Assembly: GCA_040954595.2 (NCBI GenBank)
Contig: CM082596.2
Location: forward strand, 7,068,001 to 7,132,000
Direction: 5' to 3'
From: Balanoglossus misakiensis
Lineage: Eukaryota; Hemichordata
DNA: 64,000 nucleotides
A model generated the notes under the pieces. The model saw nothing but the letters and a program-made list of their open reading frames with translations, ran no database searches and was not told the origin of the DNA. Made by a program: the position numbers and the translations under genes. Numbering within the stretch: the first letter of the stretch is position 1; every line of letters begins with the position of its first letter. Positions 27,001 to 36,783 of the stretch are shown piece after piece.

Positions 27001-27389
27001 TGCTGTTGGCGGCGGGGTTTTATCATTCCGCGCACGTTTATGCGACTTTTATATCTGAAATAAACCGATACGTTGCCGTGGCAACCAGAACCGTCCCCGG
27101 GTTAATTGCGTGCGTTGCCGTGGAAACCGCTGCCGTGTGCTCCCGCCTGCCTGCTTATTGGGGACCTAATGAGAGAGGAGTCGCGTTATTACAAGGGAGC
27201 GCGCGGATGAACCGAGCGCGAGCGGAGGAATTCAACGCAAGGATGCATCACCACAGCCGGGGTGACGACAACCGGTTACCGCACATTCCCGGCGACATAT
27301 CCGTTCACGCCAGCCCGAACTACTGCAAGCTGGATAACCCCAGCCTTTCCGAGCCGTCACAACTGGATGTGGGCTCTAGCAAAGGGTGA
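18053..27389 (+). CDS. Ly6/uPAR three-finger protein A with long C-terminal tail
   Basis: Secreted or surface protein of the Ly6/uPAR fold; partner unknown. Exons 18053-18122, 26353-26478 and 26797-27389 give 262 residues, with both introns in phase 1, as usual for Ly6 genes. Exon 1 encodes a signal peptide (hydrophobic core about 6-22). The domain spans about 28-116 with cysteines at 30, 33, 42, 51, 58, 79, 85, 97, 106, 109, 110 and 115, closing with CC-x4-CN. That is the ten-cysteine Ly6 core plus an extra pair at 97/106. N41-C-S is a possible glycosylation site. A hydrophobic stretch (about 121-140) follows, then about 122 more residues with no known domain. That is odd for a GPI-anchored Ly6 protein and looks more like a single-pass protein with a cytoplasmic tail. 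The first intron is about 8.2 kb. AATAAA lies 31 bases after the stop. Confidence 0.8.
19744..19770. repeat. (TTTC)n microsatellite
   Basis: About six units of TTTC in a row in the first intron of Ly6 gene A. Confidence 0.9.
20264..21028 (-). CDS. Unrecognised 254-codon ORF inside Ly6 A intron 1 (doubtful)
   Basis: Longest open frame in the window outside the five genes: single exon, antisense to the first intron of Ly6 gene A. The start codon has A at -3 and G at +4. The product is Cys- and Ser-rich with no motif I recognise, no clear signal peptide and no repeats. Overlapping shorter ORFs in other frames suggest a stop-poor stretch. An NRF1-like ACGCGCATGCGTAG lies near 21339-21352, about 310 bases upstream of the ATG. 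It could be a lineage-specific gene, a decayed transposon ORF or chance; chance is the default. Confidence 0.15.
   Translation of the reverse strand: MAIYDCTLSQKIRSLSPSITCGLVAMTSGATPTKIVISKEKVSSKIQKNNGAVPARDIPRCGLVHQPIRSCDLDNSLTMSQKCEILSYLYSPLSYFDLLVNKLQVVSTNFTAVCPELLRSTEVTNGGCESWLQISCISANYRCCILLSEALCSDPTLGLFRTVVWPAFEITCLISQIGLKQTNPTFSLLDRKHMYLAKRRFCSYTVHAFRIHGKWFLLRCAMIKQSSECLKYNVMFPTHLFSFFYYQDKLEAVS
22169..22258 (-). repeat. Interspersed repeat, family 4, copy 1
   Basis: Read on the minus strand: TTGAATTCAAGTTCGGACTA then AGAATTC, a spacer with ACAATGGTCGT, then TTATGTTGACAAGTGG and GTACTGG. It matches the plus-strand segment at 38244-38340 over about 90 bases. First intron of the first Ly6 gene. 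Confidence 0.75.
27072..27085. promoter_or_regulatory. Perfect X-box (RFX site) in the Ly6 A tail-coding sequence
   Basis: GTTGCCGTGGCAAC fits GTNRCC-spacer-RGYAAC exactly and is palindromic. A second copy one base off (GTTGCCGTGGAAAC) lies about 40 bases downstream, near 27114-27127. Both are inside coding sequence, so they may be only coding repeats. Confidence 0.4.
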
Positions 27390-27419
27390 TACCAGACTCT
27401 CCCTCGCCTACCCACCGCT

Positions 27420-27425
27420 AATAAA
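27420..27425 (+). promoter_or_regulatory. Candidate polyadenylation signal of Ly6 gene A
   Basis: AATAAA 31 bases after the stop codon. The short 3' UTR is unusual but possible; another AATAAA lies near 28257. Confidence 0.5.
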
Positions 27426-27865
27426 ACATTGACCCCTCAATTCTGCCGGTCCCCGCAGAAAAGGGCCCCCTTGCTGCGGTCCTCGAGGACAGTCGCCATC
27501 TTGATGGAATCAAAGACGCAGCAGGTATCATCAACCAGCCATTGTTGAAAACAAATCAATGCCCACCGTTGTCACATATGATTGCTTCTGACACATACAA
27601 TTCTAGTAACCATGGAGACACTTGCGACAGAACTGATCAAATTAATATTTTTCATATTTTGTTAGATTGTGTTACTTATTTCTTCTCGATTTTATACCAT
27701 TACTGTAAACGGTTGGATAGCTTTAATTCGTGCCTATACACAGTATATTTTATATGTCAGAATAATTTTGCTAACTGATTGGAATTTAGAAATAGGGTTA
27801 GTATATCTGACTTTAAAACAATTGTTCTGATCTTGCTAATTCAAATAACAAAGCTTGTCATTTAT

Positions 27866-28260
27866 TAGTCCCAGCGAACAAAGTCCGAGGGACTAATAGG
27901 TAAGGTCTATGTCCGTCCGACCGCATCTAGATAGCAACATCACCCATTAGATTGAAACTAGACGCAAGGATAATATCTCTTCATTAGGTTTATACTATAT
28001 TCGACGTGGTTGTCATTTTGTTACGATTGTTGCATGTCTAAAACACTTTCGCGCACATGAACCGACTTTGTTGAACATACTTTAGCACTATCATATCGTG
28101 CTATCCTTGGAAACTGGGAAACCCTATGTCTGCATACACATCATTTTGTTTTGCGATCCGATCCAATATGGCCACCAGGCGCCATTTTGTTTTAAATTAT
28201 CCCAGGCCGATACTTTCAGGGTTGTCAAAAACGAAGATGTTCTATAGTAATGGAGCAATA
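27866..28260. repeat. Probable dispersed repeat between the two Ly6 genes
   Basis: Opens with TTAGTCCCAGCGAACAAAGT and CCGAGGGACTAAT, a small hairpin, followed by GTCCGTCCGACCG and a long non-coding tail that includes AATATGGCCACCAGGCGCC. This style of unit is common as an interspersed repeat in invertebrate genomes. The end is uncertain. Confidence 0.4.
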
Positions 28261-29105
28261 AATTATTGTGGATTAAGATTATAACAGTCACGTTCATCTG
28301 TCTCGCCTGTTTTAATGACAGTAAAATGAAAGAAATGATTCATTAACGCCCCAATATTCTTTGATGGAAACGTGTTTTTTTTCCGAGCTCATGTGAACCA
28401 GGTTACAATGTACATACCAAAGCTTCTGTAGGATTTTTTCGAGCATACTTGTCACAGGGCGCCCCCTTTTGGTGGCACAACACTACACCCAAAGCCGGAT
28501 AGTTGTCTGAGATCAAGACTGGGTGCATATATAGTCGACCGGTTGGTTGGATCACAGAATGTGGTTGGATTTTTATAGGAAATCCTTATAATTAGCGTGA
28601 ATCAAGTTCTGAGTATGTAACGCTTTCTCGTCAGTCCACGGGTCTAGGGCCAGAACTTGAAACAATACAGGAAAATAGTAATAAATACATGTCTCCAATA
28701 AAATTCTTTCAAAACTTTGAACGAAAGTGAATTACATGAGTTACATTAGCCGAAAGAGGGCGTGTACCCATGAACAAACAATAACCTCGCCAAAGCCATT
28801 TATATTTCTTAAATGTAAACGCTTCCTCATCGATAACGTTTGGGCACCTGACAACGCATACCACTTTGGTGCTATATACGCGAACCACTCCTAAAAAAAC
28901 ATCGGGAATTATGTACACGTCTTGAATCGTCGCTACCCGTCAAGATTGCTCCGATTTGTGCTTTTGGCTTGACACGTCCACCGATTGAATTTTTAGCGGC
29001 CTTTCAGTTTCAATGCGGCGTACGTTGTAGGTTTGGAAGCGAAGGTAGGCTACTCTCGCTCTGAAGGGAAACGCAACGCGACGGTCGTTGAAATTTTATG
29101 TTAGC

Positions 29106-32100
29106 ATGGCGAGCTGGGCAACGGTGTGGACGTATTTGGCCGTGTATCTGTGTGCCTATTTTCTCATCTCCTTCGTTCCAGGTAAGTGGTTCTCTACTCA
29201 CATTCGTCACAGTTCATGTGTAAGTGTCGCAGCGCTGAACGCAAGAATGAACACCACTATCGTTTTTTCAACTTAGCCGGCACCATATTCCGGCGTTTTT
29301 CGTCACACACGGACGAGCATAACCCAAAGCCTCAGCCAGCCTGCCTTTTACAAAAACAACCATCCAGCAGTCTATCTGCATCATTCATAACAGATAATAC
29401 CTGCAGCGGTATACACTCCCAGCTAAAAAAAAAACACCCACGAAAATATGCCAACTCCGTTTTAGTTACTGGTACTGCTCAATTCACACTGTACAGTCGC
29501 GCGGTAGTAATAGCTCGGGCGTATTTAATCACAGCGACAAACGGGACTTTATTAACCTTATTAATTTGCACAGAGATCGCGTCTGTTGCTATAGATCCGG
29601 GGTTAATTCAAGCCGGCAGAAAGAGTTGGGGGCCCCCACTGGGTGTCTATATAACTTGACTAAACGGAAAATTGTCGACATGTAATATTAGCTTAAAGCG
29701 TCACCTTGTCAGCGTTCCTGTTTCAATATTGATTTACAGTGATATATAAAAGTGACGAGGCTTTTATCGCCTGTATCCTGAACGTTCAGAGGAGAAATTC
29801 ACTCAAAAAACGCTACATGTGTGAAACGCGCCGGACTTGACATATAAACTATTGAGTGCATGCATGTGGTTGTGTGTGTGTATGTATGTATGTTTTCACG
29901 GTCACTCCACCACGTGTACATGTAGTTCATACACGACTTCTACGATTAGGGCTCCTGTACAGAACATTTTCACATTATTTTCATGATTTTTACATTCAAA
30001 CGTAAAGTGTCTCGTGTAAAGGTGCTTACCGGGGAACACAAAAGTAAGTCATGAAACTGAACATAATAAATCAGTTGCAACTCGAATATGGCCGCCTTCA
30101 TCAAACATACATACTCATTCGAGATCCGCGGAACCCAATGACAGCAATGCAAGAGTCATGCTGTGTCCCAGAATGGCTTTCTTGATGGAATCGTACAGTA
30201 AACTTTCTATTGGGAGTTATCTTGAGATGAACAAGATGTAACAAGGTTCCGAGCATTGGGGCTTTAACACATGCAGTATAACCTCTGAGGGGAAGAGAAT
30301 AATGCACTGGCTATGCCCTCACTTGACATTCTGATCGTCTGCTCGCGAACTGTACCAAACGATAAAACCCAAGAAAACATTTTATGATCCCTGCCTTTTA
30401 GCGCGGGGCGATAATAATCATCGACGGGCTCATTTACGGTGAACTGCGATTCACTGGACTCCCGAAAGGGATTATCTGCCTTTGATCTACGCAGATTAAT
30501 GTTGGCAGTTTTTGCTCCGCTTGAAAATAAGTATCCGATTTAATATACGCTGGGATTTCTTCGGCTAATCTGGTCATGTCTGATGTGGGTTCATGTGGTT
30601 GAACCTGCATGATTCTACTGAGGGGTCATATGGACAAAATTCGTGCCATTTCTTCCTTTAATTTATGTAATTTACAATTGACAGAGAATCTTTGTCTGTG
30701 GTAATATTAGCACCTAGCTTTAATAGGACGGTCGTGCCGTATTCGAAACATTAAATTCAAACAAACTGGTTGAATACAAGAATAGTTACGATATATATAT
30801 ATATGCACGATCAGCTTATTTTAATATTTACGCTGTAATGAACGCCAGCTGTATCATATAGATTAGCAAGTGAAATGTGTGAACTGAATATACGCCCATG
30901 TGCTTTAGGGGGAATGTGTAAATAATCACACATTTTCACTGACGAAAAGCTACCTACGGTATTAACCACAATTAATACATGCTTGTAAATTATCGCGTCA
31001 TGAACAGGCAGAAAGGGGTCGCGAAAATGTCTGTTCTTCGTGATCGTAGAGGGATTCGAATGTGCGTGCGCAGCGTGACGTACGGGGGACGTGACGTCAT
31101 AGTCTCAGATTGTCCAATCAGACGGGGTACATCAGTTACGCACCTGCTGCACACCTGTTCGAAAACTGACCAATCGACCCGAGACAACTTAACGAGGCTA
31201 ATGCGCAAATGGACCAGTCGGAAACTGGCTAATGCACGTCAGAGGTAAAAGCGTAGGGAATCGATAAACTGTCCCTGGTTGGTATATTTCTCAGTTGAAA
31301 CAAGGTGTACGTACCAGGAGCGTAGATGAATATGGCTGGCGAACCCCGAGATAATGCCTAAATAAAATTCAGAAATAAACACATAACGATTATAATTATG
31401 TTGCTCCTATATATAGGCGTTCATTCCAAAACCTGGGTAAGAACGACCACCATATCATCTACAAAGAGATTCTCTTTGTGTCGGTACAATCTGACCCATA
31501 TTACAGGTTACTGCCGCTGAATGTTGTGACCCTATACTGTTCAAAAATATTCCTCGCTCTGTATTTTATTCTCTGTTTGCCCACCTGTGTTGACACGCTT
31601 TATTAGATTGTTGAATTAAAACGCACTCGCTCTCTGAGATGAGTTTGCCGGGTCATGAAACACTGTGAACCCAGAAACACCCGATTGTGTTGCATTTATG
31701 TTTGGTTCCATGCATACAATAGCCAGGGGCAGCATGCAAAGACCACGCCAACTGATTGACGTGCAACGGTCCGGACCAATATGGCGGACTTATGTCATCC
31801 GACGGGAATGTTGGGTAATGATAATGACCCACTGTTTATGATGCTTACGATGGCTCTAACCGTACAGAAATTGATAATATTTTTGACATTTGAAGATAAG
31901 AGGGGTATACGGTGACGGCAGATAGGAGTAGTGTCTACATCGACCACCATTTCTCCTCGTCTTCTGTAATGCACGCGTTGAAACACTTCGCAATTGGCTT
32001 CATCAAAACTGGGACTAGTATATACCTTACAGGGCTTGTGAAAGGTATAATCGTCTCAGACCAAAATAGCATACTATATAGTGTTCGAGCAGAACGGCTT

Positions 32101-34381
32101 CGACTCTCCATCTGATTTACACTCTAACGGCAACCTTCACAAACGCTGACCCAACATCGAATACTTATTTGCGAATTAGAAGCGGCGATCGATAGCATCT
32201 CAAATCTAGTATAGTACCACACTTCTAACACACTAAGCCTTATCGCTGGCTTTGATGTGCACAAAGATGGCTTTGTCATCAATGTCTGCTATAGGAGGGA
32301 GAGAACAATCAGAGGTGTCACACTGACACCTGCGCAGTTCAATACTCTCACCGATAAAAGATACACCAGACAAATTTCGCTCACCGATGCGTGAGACTTA
32401 TATGCATGGTAAACAGAGTATACCGCCATTAAGATTATTAGAGAATTCTACCTGTTCATGCTACGAACATATTTGAACCCACTACATTTCTGAAGGGAGA
32501 TGGGAATATAAATAGCTGGATCTCTTTCATGTTTTAAGGTTCAAAAGCGGGTCGTGTCCATATGCCCAACAAACGACGGCTCGAGCATCATCAACATTAT
32601 GGTCAGAGAGCACCATCCCTCGTGCAGGCTTCAAATCTTGATATTGCCCTCGCTATCATGTGTTATTATTTAATTAACATTTGACAGAGCAAATAATACA
32701 TTTGACGTATCACAAAATATGACAGCCAAAGCATACAGTTACAGCCGGAGATTGCCCCTTGGTAAAACATAATACAGAAAACAGAGTAGGCCTACAGTTA
32801 TATTTGTGTGAACGTCGAAAGCAAGGGTTTGATTGAATTACTGTCGTCTGTCGCGGATAACACAAGGAACGGCTATCCCACTGCTCTGATCGCATGACTC
32901 ATTTCACGGTACTGCGCATGTTAAGCCAGCAGTGATTTCACGCCAACCCCAGAACGAAAACACGGTCGATTATTTTTTTTTCTCTCTCTTCGCCGGTTCT
33001 TTGATGCGCAGTCGTTCTACATCCCCAAAGATTCCCTCCCGGTAATGAAATTACAGCCGCGGCAAACGTGATTCCCAAATTCCCCCCGGCGGATGGCACA
33101 AACAATCATTATTTGAATCGTATTCCACCGGGCAGTCATTCGTACATGTTAATCGCGTGGCGTCAACTTCAACAACGTGTCCGTCGCGAACTAAACATGT
33201 TTACGCGACCCCGTAAAAATACCAGCAAAAACCATATCATTGAAGGACTGAATCGTAGGTATATGGAATGAACGTCATTTTTGTCCTACAAGGCTACATC
33301 TATAATTTGGGCTAACCTGTGATATTTTTGGCCGCAAACGGTGCGTGTTCCGATCATGACTAACAATAGCTCAATAACATTCGTAAATAGCCTGAGCAAT
33401 CAATCACTCTATGTATTTTATTATTTCTATATTTGTACTTGAAAGTGTTCTGTGAGTTATGTTCAGTTAATACCACTGCTCAATGAGATGGCTTGTCGAT
33501 CAAATATATCCACGATACTTCTTGATTGAATTTGACTCGCACTAATAAAGAACTGCGCTCTTTGTATACAATGCCAGTTTGCTGTGTTTGCGCTAACAGG
33601 CACTTCACTTCACTATCCTTTATAATACAACGACGAGATTCTTAAACATTTAACTCCTACGACAAGAAACACCACAGAGAATTTGCAAGAATTTGTTCCA
33701 TCTGGCCAATGCATTAACGCATGTCTATGATTAAAGGTATACGGTAACCTATGCAGATCCAACTAGTGTTACCATGAAAACTGGAATATAACCAATCATA
33801 GAATTCTACCACATGGCTATTCGAAGACTTAGACGCTCTTTTTTGACCATATATAGGCATATGTAAATTAGAGGTGACCGTATACCTTTAATAATCAACT
33901 GAACGCGAACCATGATACTTGCACTGCGGCAAACAGTCGACGTCGTTGCTTCACGTCCATTGCTTTTAAAAAGAACGAATCTCTTGAACAAATCTAAATA
34001 ACAGCGCACTATAGTATGCAAAAAAAATACTTAATCAAATCAAATTAATAAGTGTGGGGATTGAGAGCCACTCAATCATGGCTGTTCAAATCTGCTGCGT
34101 GTGTCATTTTAATGAATCACTTATGGGTCTTGCCGCGGTCGTAAATTATGCGTTTGTTTGAATAATGGTCCAATTTTCTTTTCGCAGCTTTCTGCCTGGA
34201 GTGTTATAACTGTGAGAGGTTGGACGCCGTCGAGCAGTGTTTGAGTGACGGCAGTGTTGCTGAATGTCCCTATGGATATGATTCCTGCTACACAGAAACG
34301 CTGTTCAGAGGTAAATCTGGTTGTGATTCCTTGCATGCCGTATTACTGTTAGCCAATAGAGTACAAGTGGACCTGAAGTTT

Positions 34382-34453
<72 letters not shown>

Positions 34454-36783
34454 TGCTATTATCATTATTATTATAGTTATCATCATCACCACGATTCATT
34501 TGGTGTGACAGTGTATATCTGTGGGCACGACTAATATTCAAATAACAGTGGAAATTACTAAGTAAAGGAGTGAAAATTAACTAATATTTAAATAAAACCG
34601 TCATGGTTATTATTCAATTATCTCAGAATTATTCAATTAGCGTATAACTACTCTTGTGCATTTCCAGTATGCTCTGTGATCAAATTTATATGTTTGCAAA
34701 GGTTAATGTCGACAAAATGTGGGAGCTGTCCAAACATGCAGATTTGGAAAACGGCTGTTAAAATATAAAATTGGGCAAAGATGCCCAATGTTTACTGGAC
34801 TGGGTCCTAAGGGCTAGCAGGTCAACATGCCTCTGACGTCATCACTTTGTGAGCTGTCATAACAGAAAACTGCGATAAACGGACCGCTCATGATCATACT
34901 GCAGACGGTCTAACTGATACGCACTGAAAGAGAACCGTTATCTCTAGAGACACACAGCGCATGTTAAAGTTTGTCTGCGTTTGGGGGTTGTCGAGTGATA
35001 ACTATGGCGACTGCAGACGACGCTCAATAACAGACAGACACCATTTCGCGTGTGAGAGATGAATGCGTATACTGAGCAGCGGTATAGAATATTTCAGAAT
35101 AGTCTCTATCTAACACGTTTCATGGCGAATACAGCTAGGGCCCAGCGACCGATTTGGGTAATTATGACGACGGCGATATGCGTTGCTGCAGTCAATTGCG
35201 CTAACGAGAAAGTTATTTCCTCCGGGGCATTTCTAATAAAAACAGGGGGGTTGTGCTGTGTGGGTATTCGTAGAATGTAATCTATTTCGACTTTAGATAT
35301 ATTATGAAGCATCGACATATTAGTCTTGTTTTTTTTCTTCATTCTCGTTATGTTTGTTCTATACGGGATTAAATCCTCATCATTCGAAATATTGTCAGAG
35401 CCGCACCTTATATCTTATGTAGAGGCAGAATAATAATAATGTAGATGACAAACTTGGTGATATGTACATAGTGACGAATTCTGTCATTAACGGGTCCTAA
35501 TCTGGTATCTTTAATTTAAAGCATAGGCGTGAGGTAGGAGACGATTTCAAAAGGTCAACTCGCAATTACATTTCATCTGCCGTGACGCGTACGGCCGCGA
35601 AGTACAGTTTGAAGCACGCGCACCCCCCCCCCCCACCCCGTGTATGGATTTCAAACGCAGAAATAATCACAAAAACGGAGTTCTGAAATGATGCTAGTTA
35701 AAATGCAGTCTTTGAGGGAGTGGTAACTACTTTCATGATTTCAATTTAAAACCTCACTGATGCCATGTTGTTTTCGTAGAGATATATGTACCTATTACTA
35801 TACTTGTAATACTATTGATTTGCAGGCATCAGTTTGATTCTGAAAATAAAAATAGTATTCACACAATCGTAATTTAGTAATTAATTAATACTAAACGTCA
35901 ACCATGGAGATTTTATAAGGTACTACAGCTTGGGTAAGAATCGACTTTTATATATTAAAAAAAACATGGTATATTTTACATGATGGGGTTTCTGAAAAGA
36001 TGCACAGTATGAAAACTAGGATAGCACCGACGATTTACTTAATGCATTTTCGCATTATCACGACAAGATCAATACTTCTACCGCGATTAATCATAGCCAG
36101 TGCCATGCAGCCGTCCTTGAAAGAAAATCTCCCATGCGTTGAAACTCATCAGATTAGCTAAATCTATACCCAGGTCCAGGAGTCGCACCGTGATTGTACT
36201 TGAGGAATTGGGTGACATTTGACCCGGTAATTGTTTTGAGGGCCGGTGGAATCTCGCACAGAAATGGCGACCCTGTACCAGATTTTGTATATGACCTAGT
36301 AGCTATACTAAAAAAAATAATTTGAAGTAATTCATGAATAGATTGAACGTTTGAGATTCTATACATCAAAGCAACTATTGTTCACGCTTTAAAAAAGAAT
36401 GTAAATATATGCCTTGCTGTAACCATAGAAACCGATGATAACTGAACTTTGACCTGTGTATATTCAGTCACTCACACGACTCCTTTCTTGCAGGGAACAG
36501 CAGTGAATTCGAACCCCTGACAATGACCAAAGGGTGCATCACGGGAGCTTCCTGCGCAGACAGGAAGTCAGTCAGCGGAGAGTGCGTCGTGAGGGACTCG
36601 GACTTCGTGTGCGTCTCCTGTTGCACGGGACAGAGATGCAACAGAAGCGCCTCGTCCGATGTGACCATGGTGACGGCGAGTGTCACCATAATCGCGTGGG
36701 CCCTGGTGTCGGCCGTGGCCGTTTCGACTCCGTGTAGGTTCGTGACGCGGCGCGTCAATCGGCCTCATTGTCTTCCAAGTTGA
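29106..36783 (+). CDS. Ly6/uPAR three-finger protein B (tandem paralogue of A)
   Basis: Exons 29106-29181, 34188-34310 and 36494-36783 give 162 residues. Both introns are in phase 1, exactly as in gene A. Exon 1 is a signal peptide (about 1-26). The Ly6 domain (about 28-116) has cysteines at 31, 34, 43, 52, 59, 81, 87, 97, 106, 109, 110 and 115, plus one at 28. The last five fall at the same residue numbers as in gene A. The second half reads C-x5-C-x9-C-x8-C-x2-CC-x4-CN. N68-S-S is a possible N-glycosylation site. A hydrophobic segment at about 123-144 could be a GPI signal or a membrane span, but a basic 15-18 residue tail follows it. M-V-T precedes the hydrophobic segment in both paralogues, so this is a local gene duplication. 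Ligand unknown. Confidence 0.8.
31064..31130. promoter_or_regulatory. CRE/CCAAT/NRF1-type motif cluster in Ly6 B intron 1
   Basis: Within about 70 bases: an NRF1-like TGCGTGCGCAG, the CRE TGACGTCA (about 31091-31098) and CCAATCAG (a CCAAT box). Such clusters mark CpG promoters. It could be an alternative Ly6 B start or an enhancer. Motif evidence only. Confidence 0.3.
33731..33891. mobile_element. MITE-like element, TIR TTAAAGGTATACGGT (family 1, copy 2)
   Basis: Starts TTAAAGGTATACGGTAACC and ends GGTGACCGTATACCTTTAA, in the first intron of the second Ly6 gene. The inside is more diverged but keeps CATATGTAAATTAGAGGTGA next to the right end. Confidence 0.85.
34311..36493. other. Second intron of Ly6 gene B, about 2.2 kb
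   Basis: Non-coding. It holds the CAT microsatellite and a C run at about 35624-35634. No other element recognised. Confidence 0.6.
34383..34453. repeat. (CAT)n microsatellite in Ly6 B intron 2
   Basis: About 23 near-perfect CAT units, followed by imperfect CAT/TAT units. It begins about 70 bases after the donor of exon 2. Confidence 0.95.

Larger units (their letters stand above)
27390..29105. other. Intergenic stretch between the two Ly6 genes
   Basis: About 1.7 kb without a supported exon. It holds the Ly6 A polyA signal, the probable dispersed repeat starting at 27866, and presumably the promoter of Ly6 B just before 29106. I see no TATA box in a convincing position. Confidence 0.6.
29182..34187. 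other. First intron of Ly6 gene B, about 5.0 kb
   Basis: No supported exon. It holds a family 1 MITE (33731-33891) and a CpG-rich patch around 31060-31130 with promoter-type motifs (separate entry). Confidence 0.6.

Noticed and set aside
29186-29659. 157-codon ORF starting next to Ly6 B exon 1
   Set aside because: It lies in the intron after a good donor (CCAG then GTAAGT), has no domain and no acceptor-linked continuation.
34220-34534. ORF with a long poly-histidine run
   Set aside because: It is exon 2 of Ly6 B read through its donor into a CAT microsatellite; the splice donor at 34311 ends the coding part.
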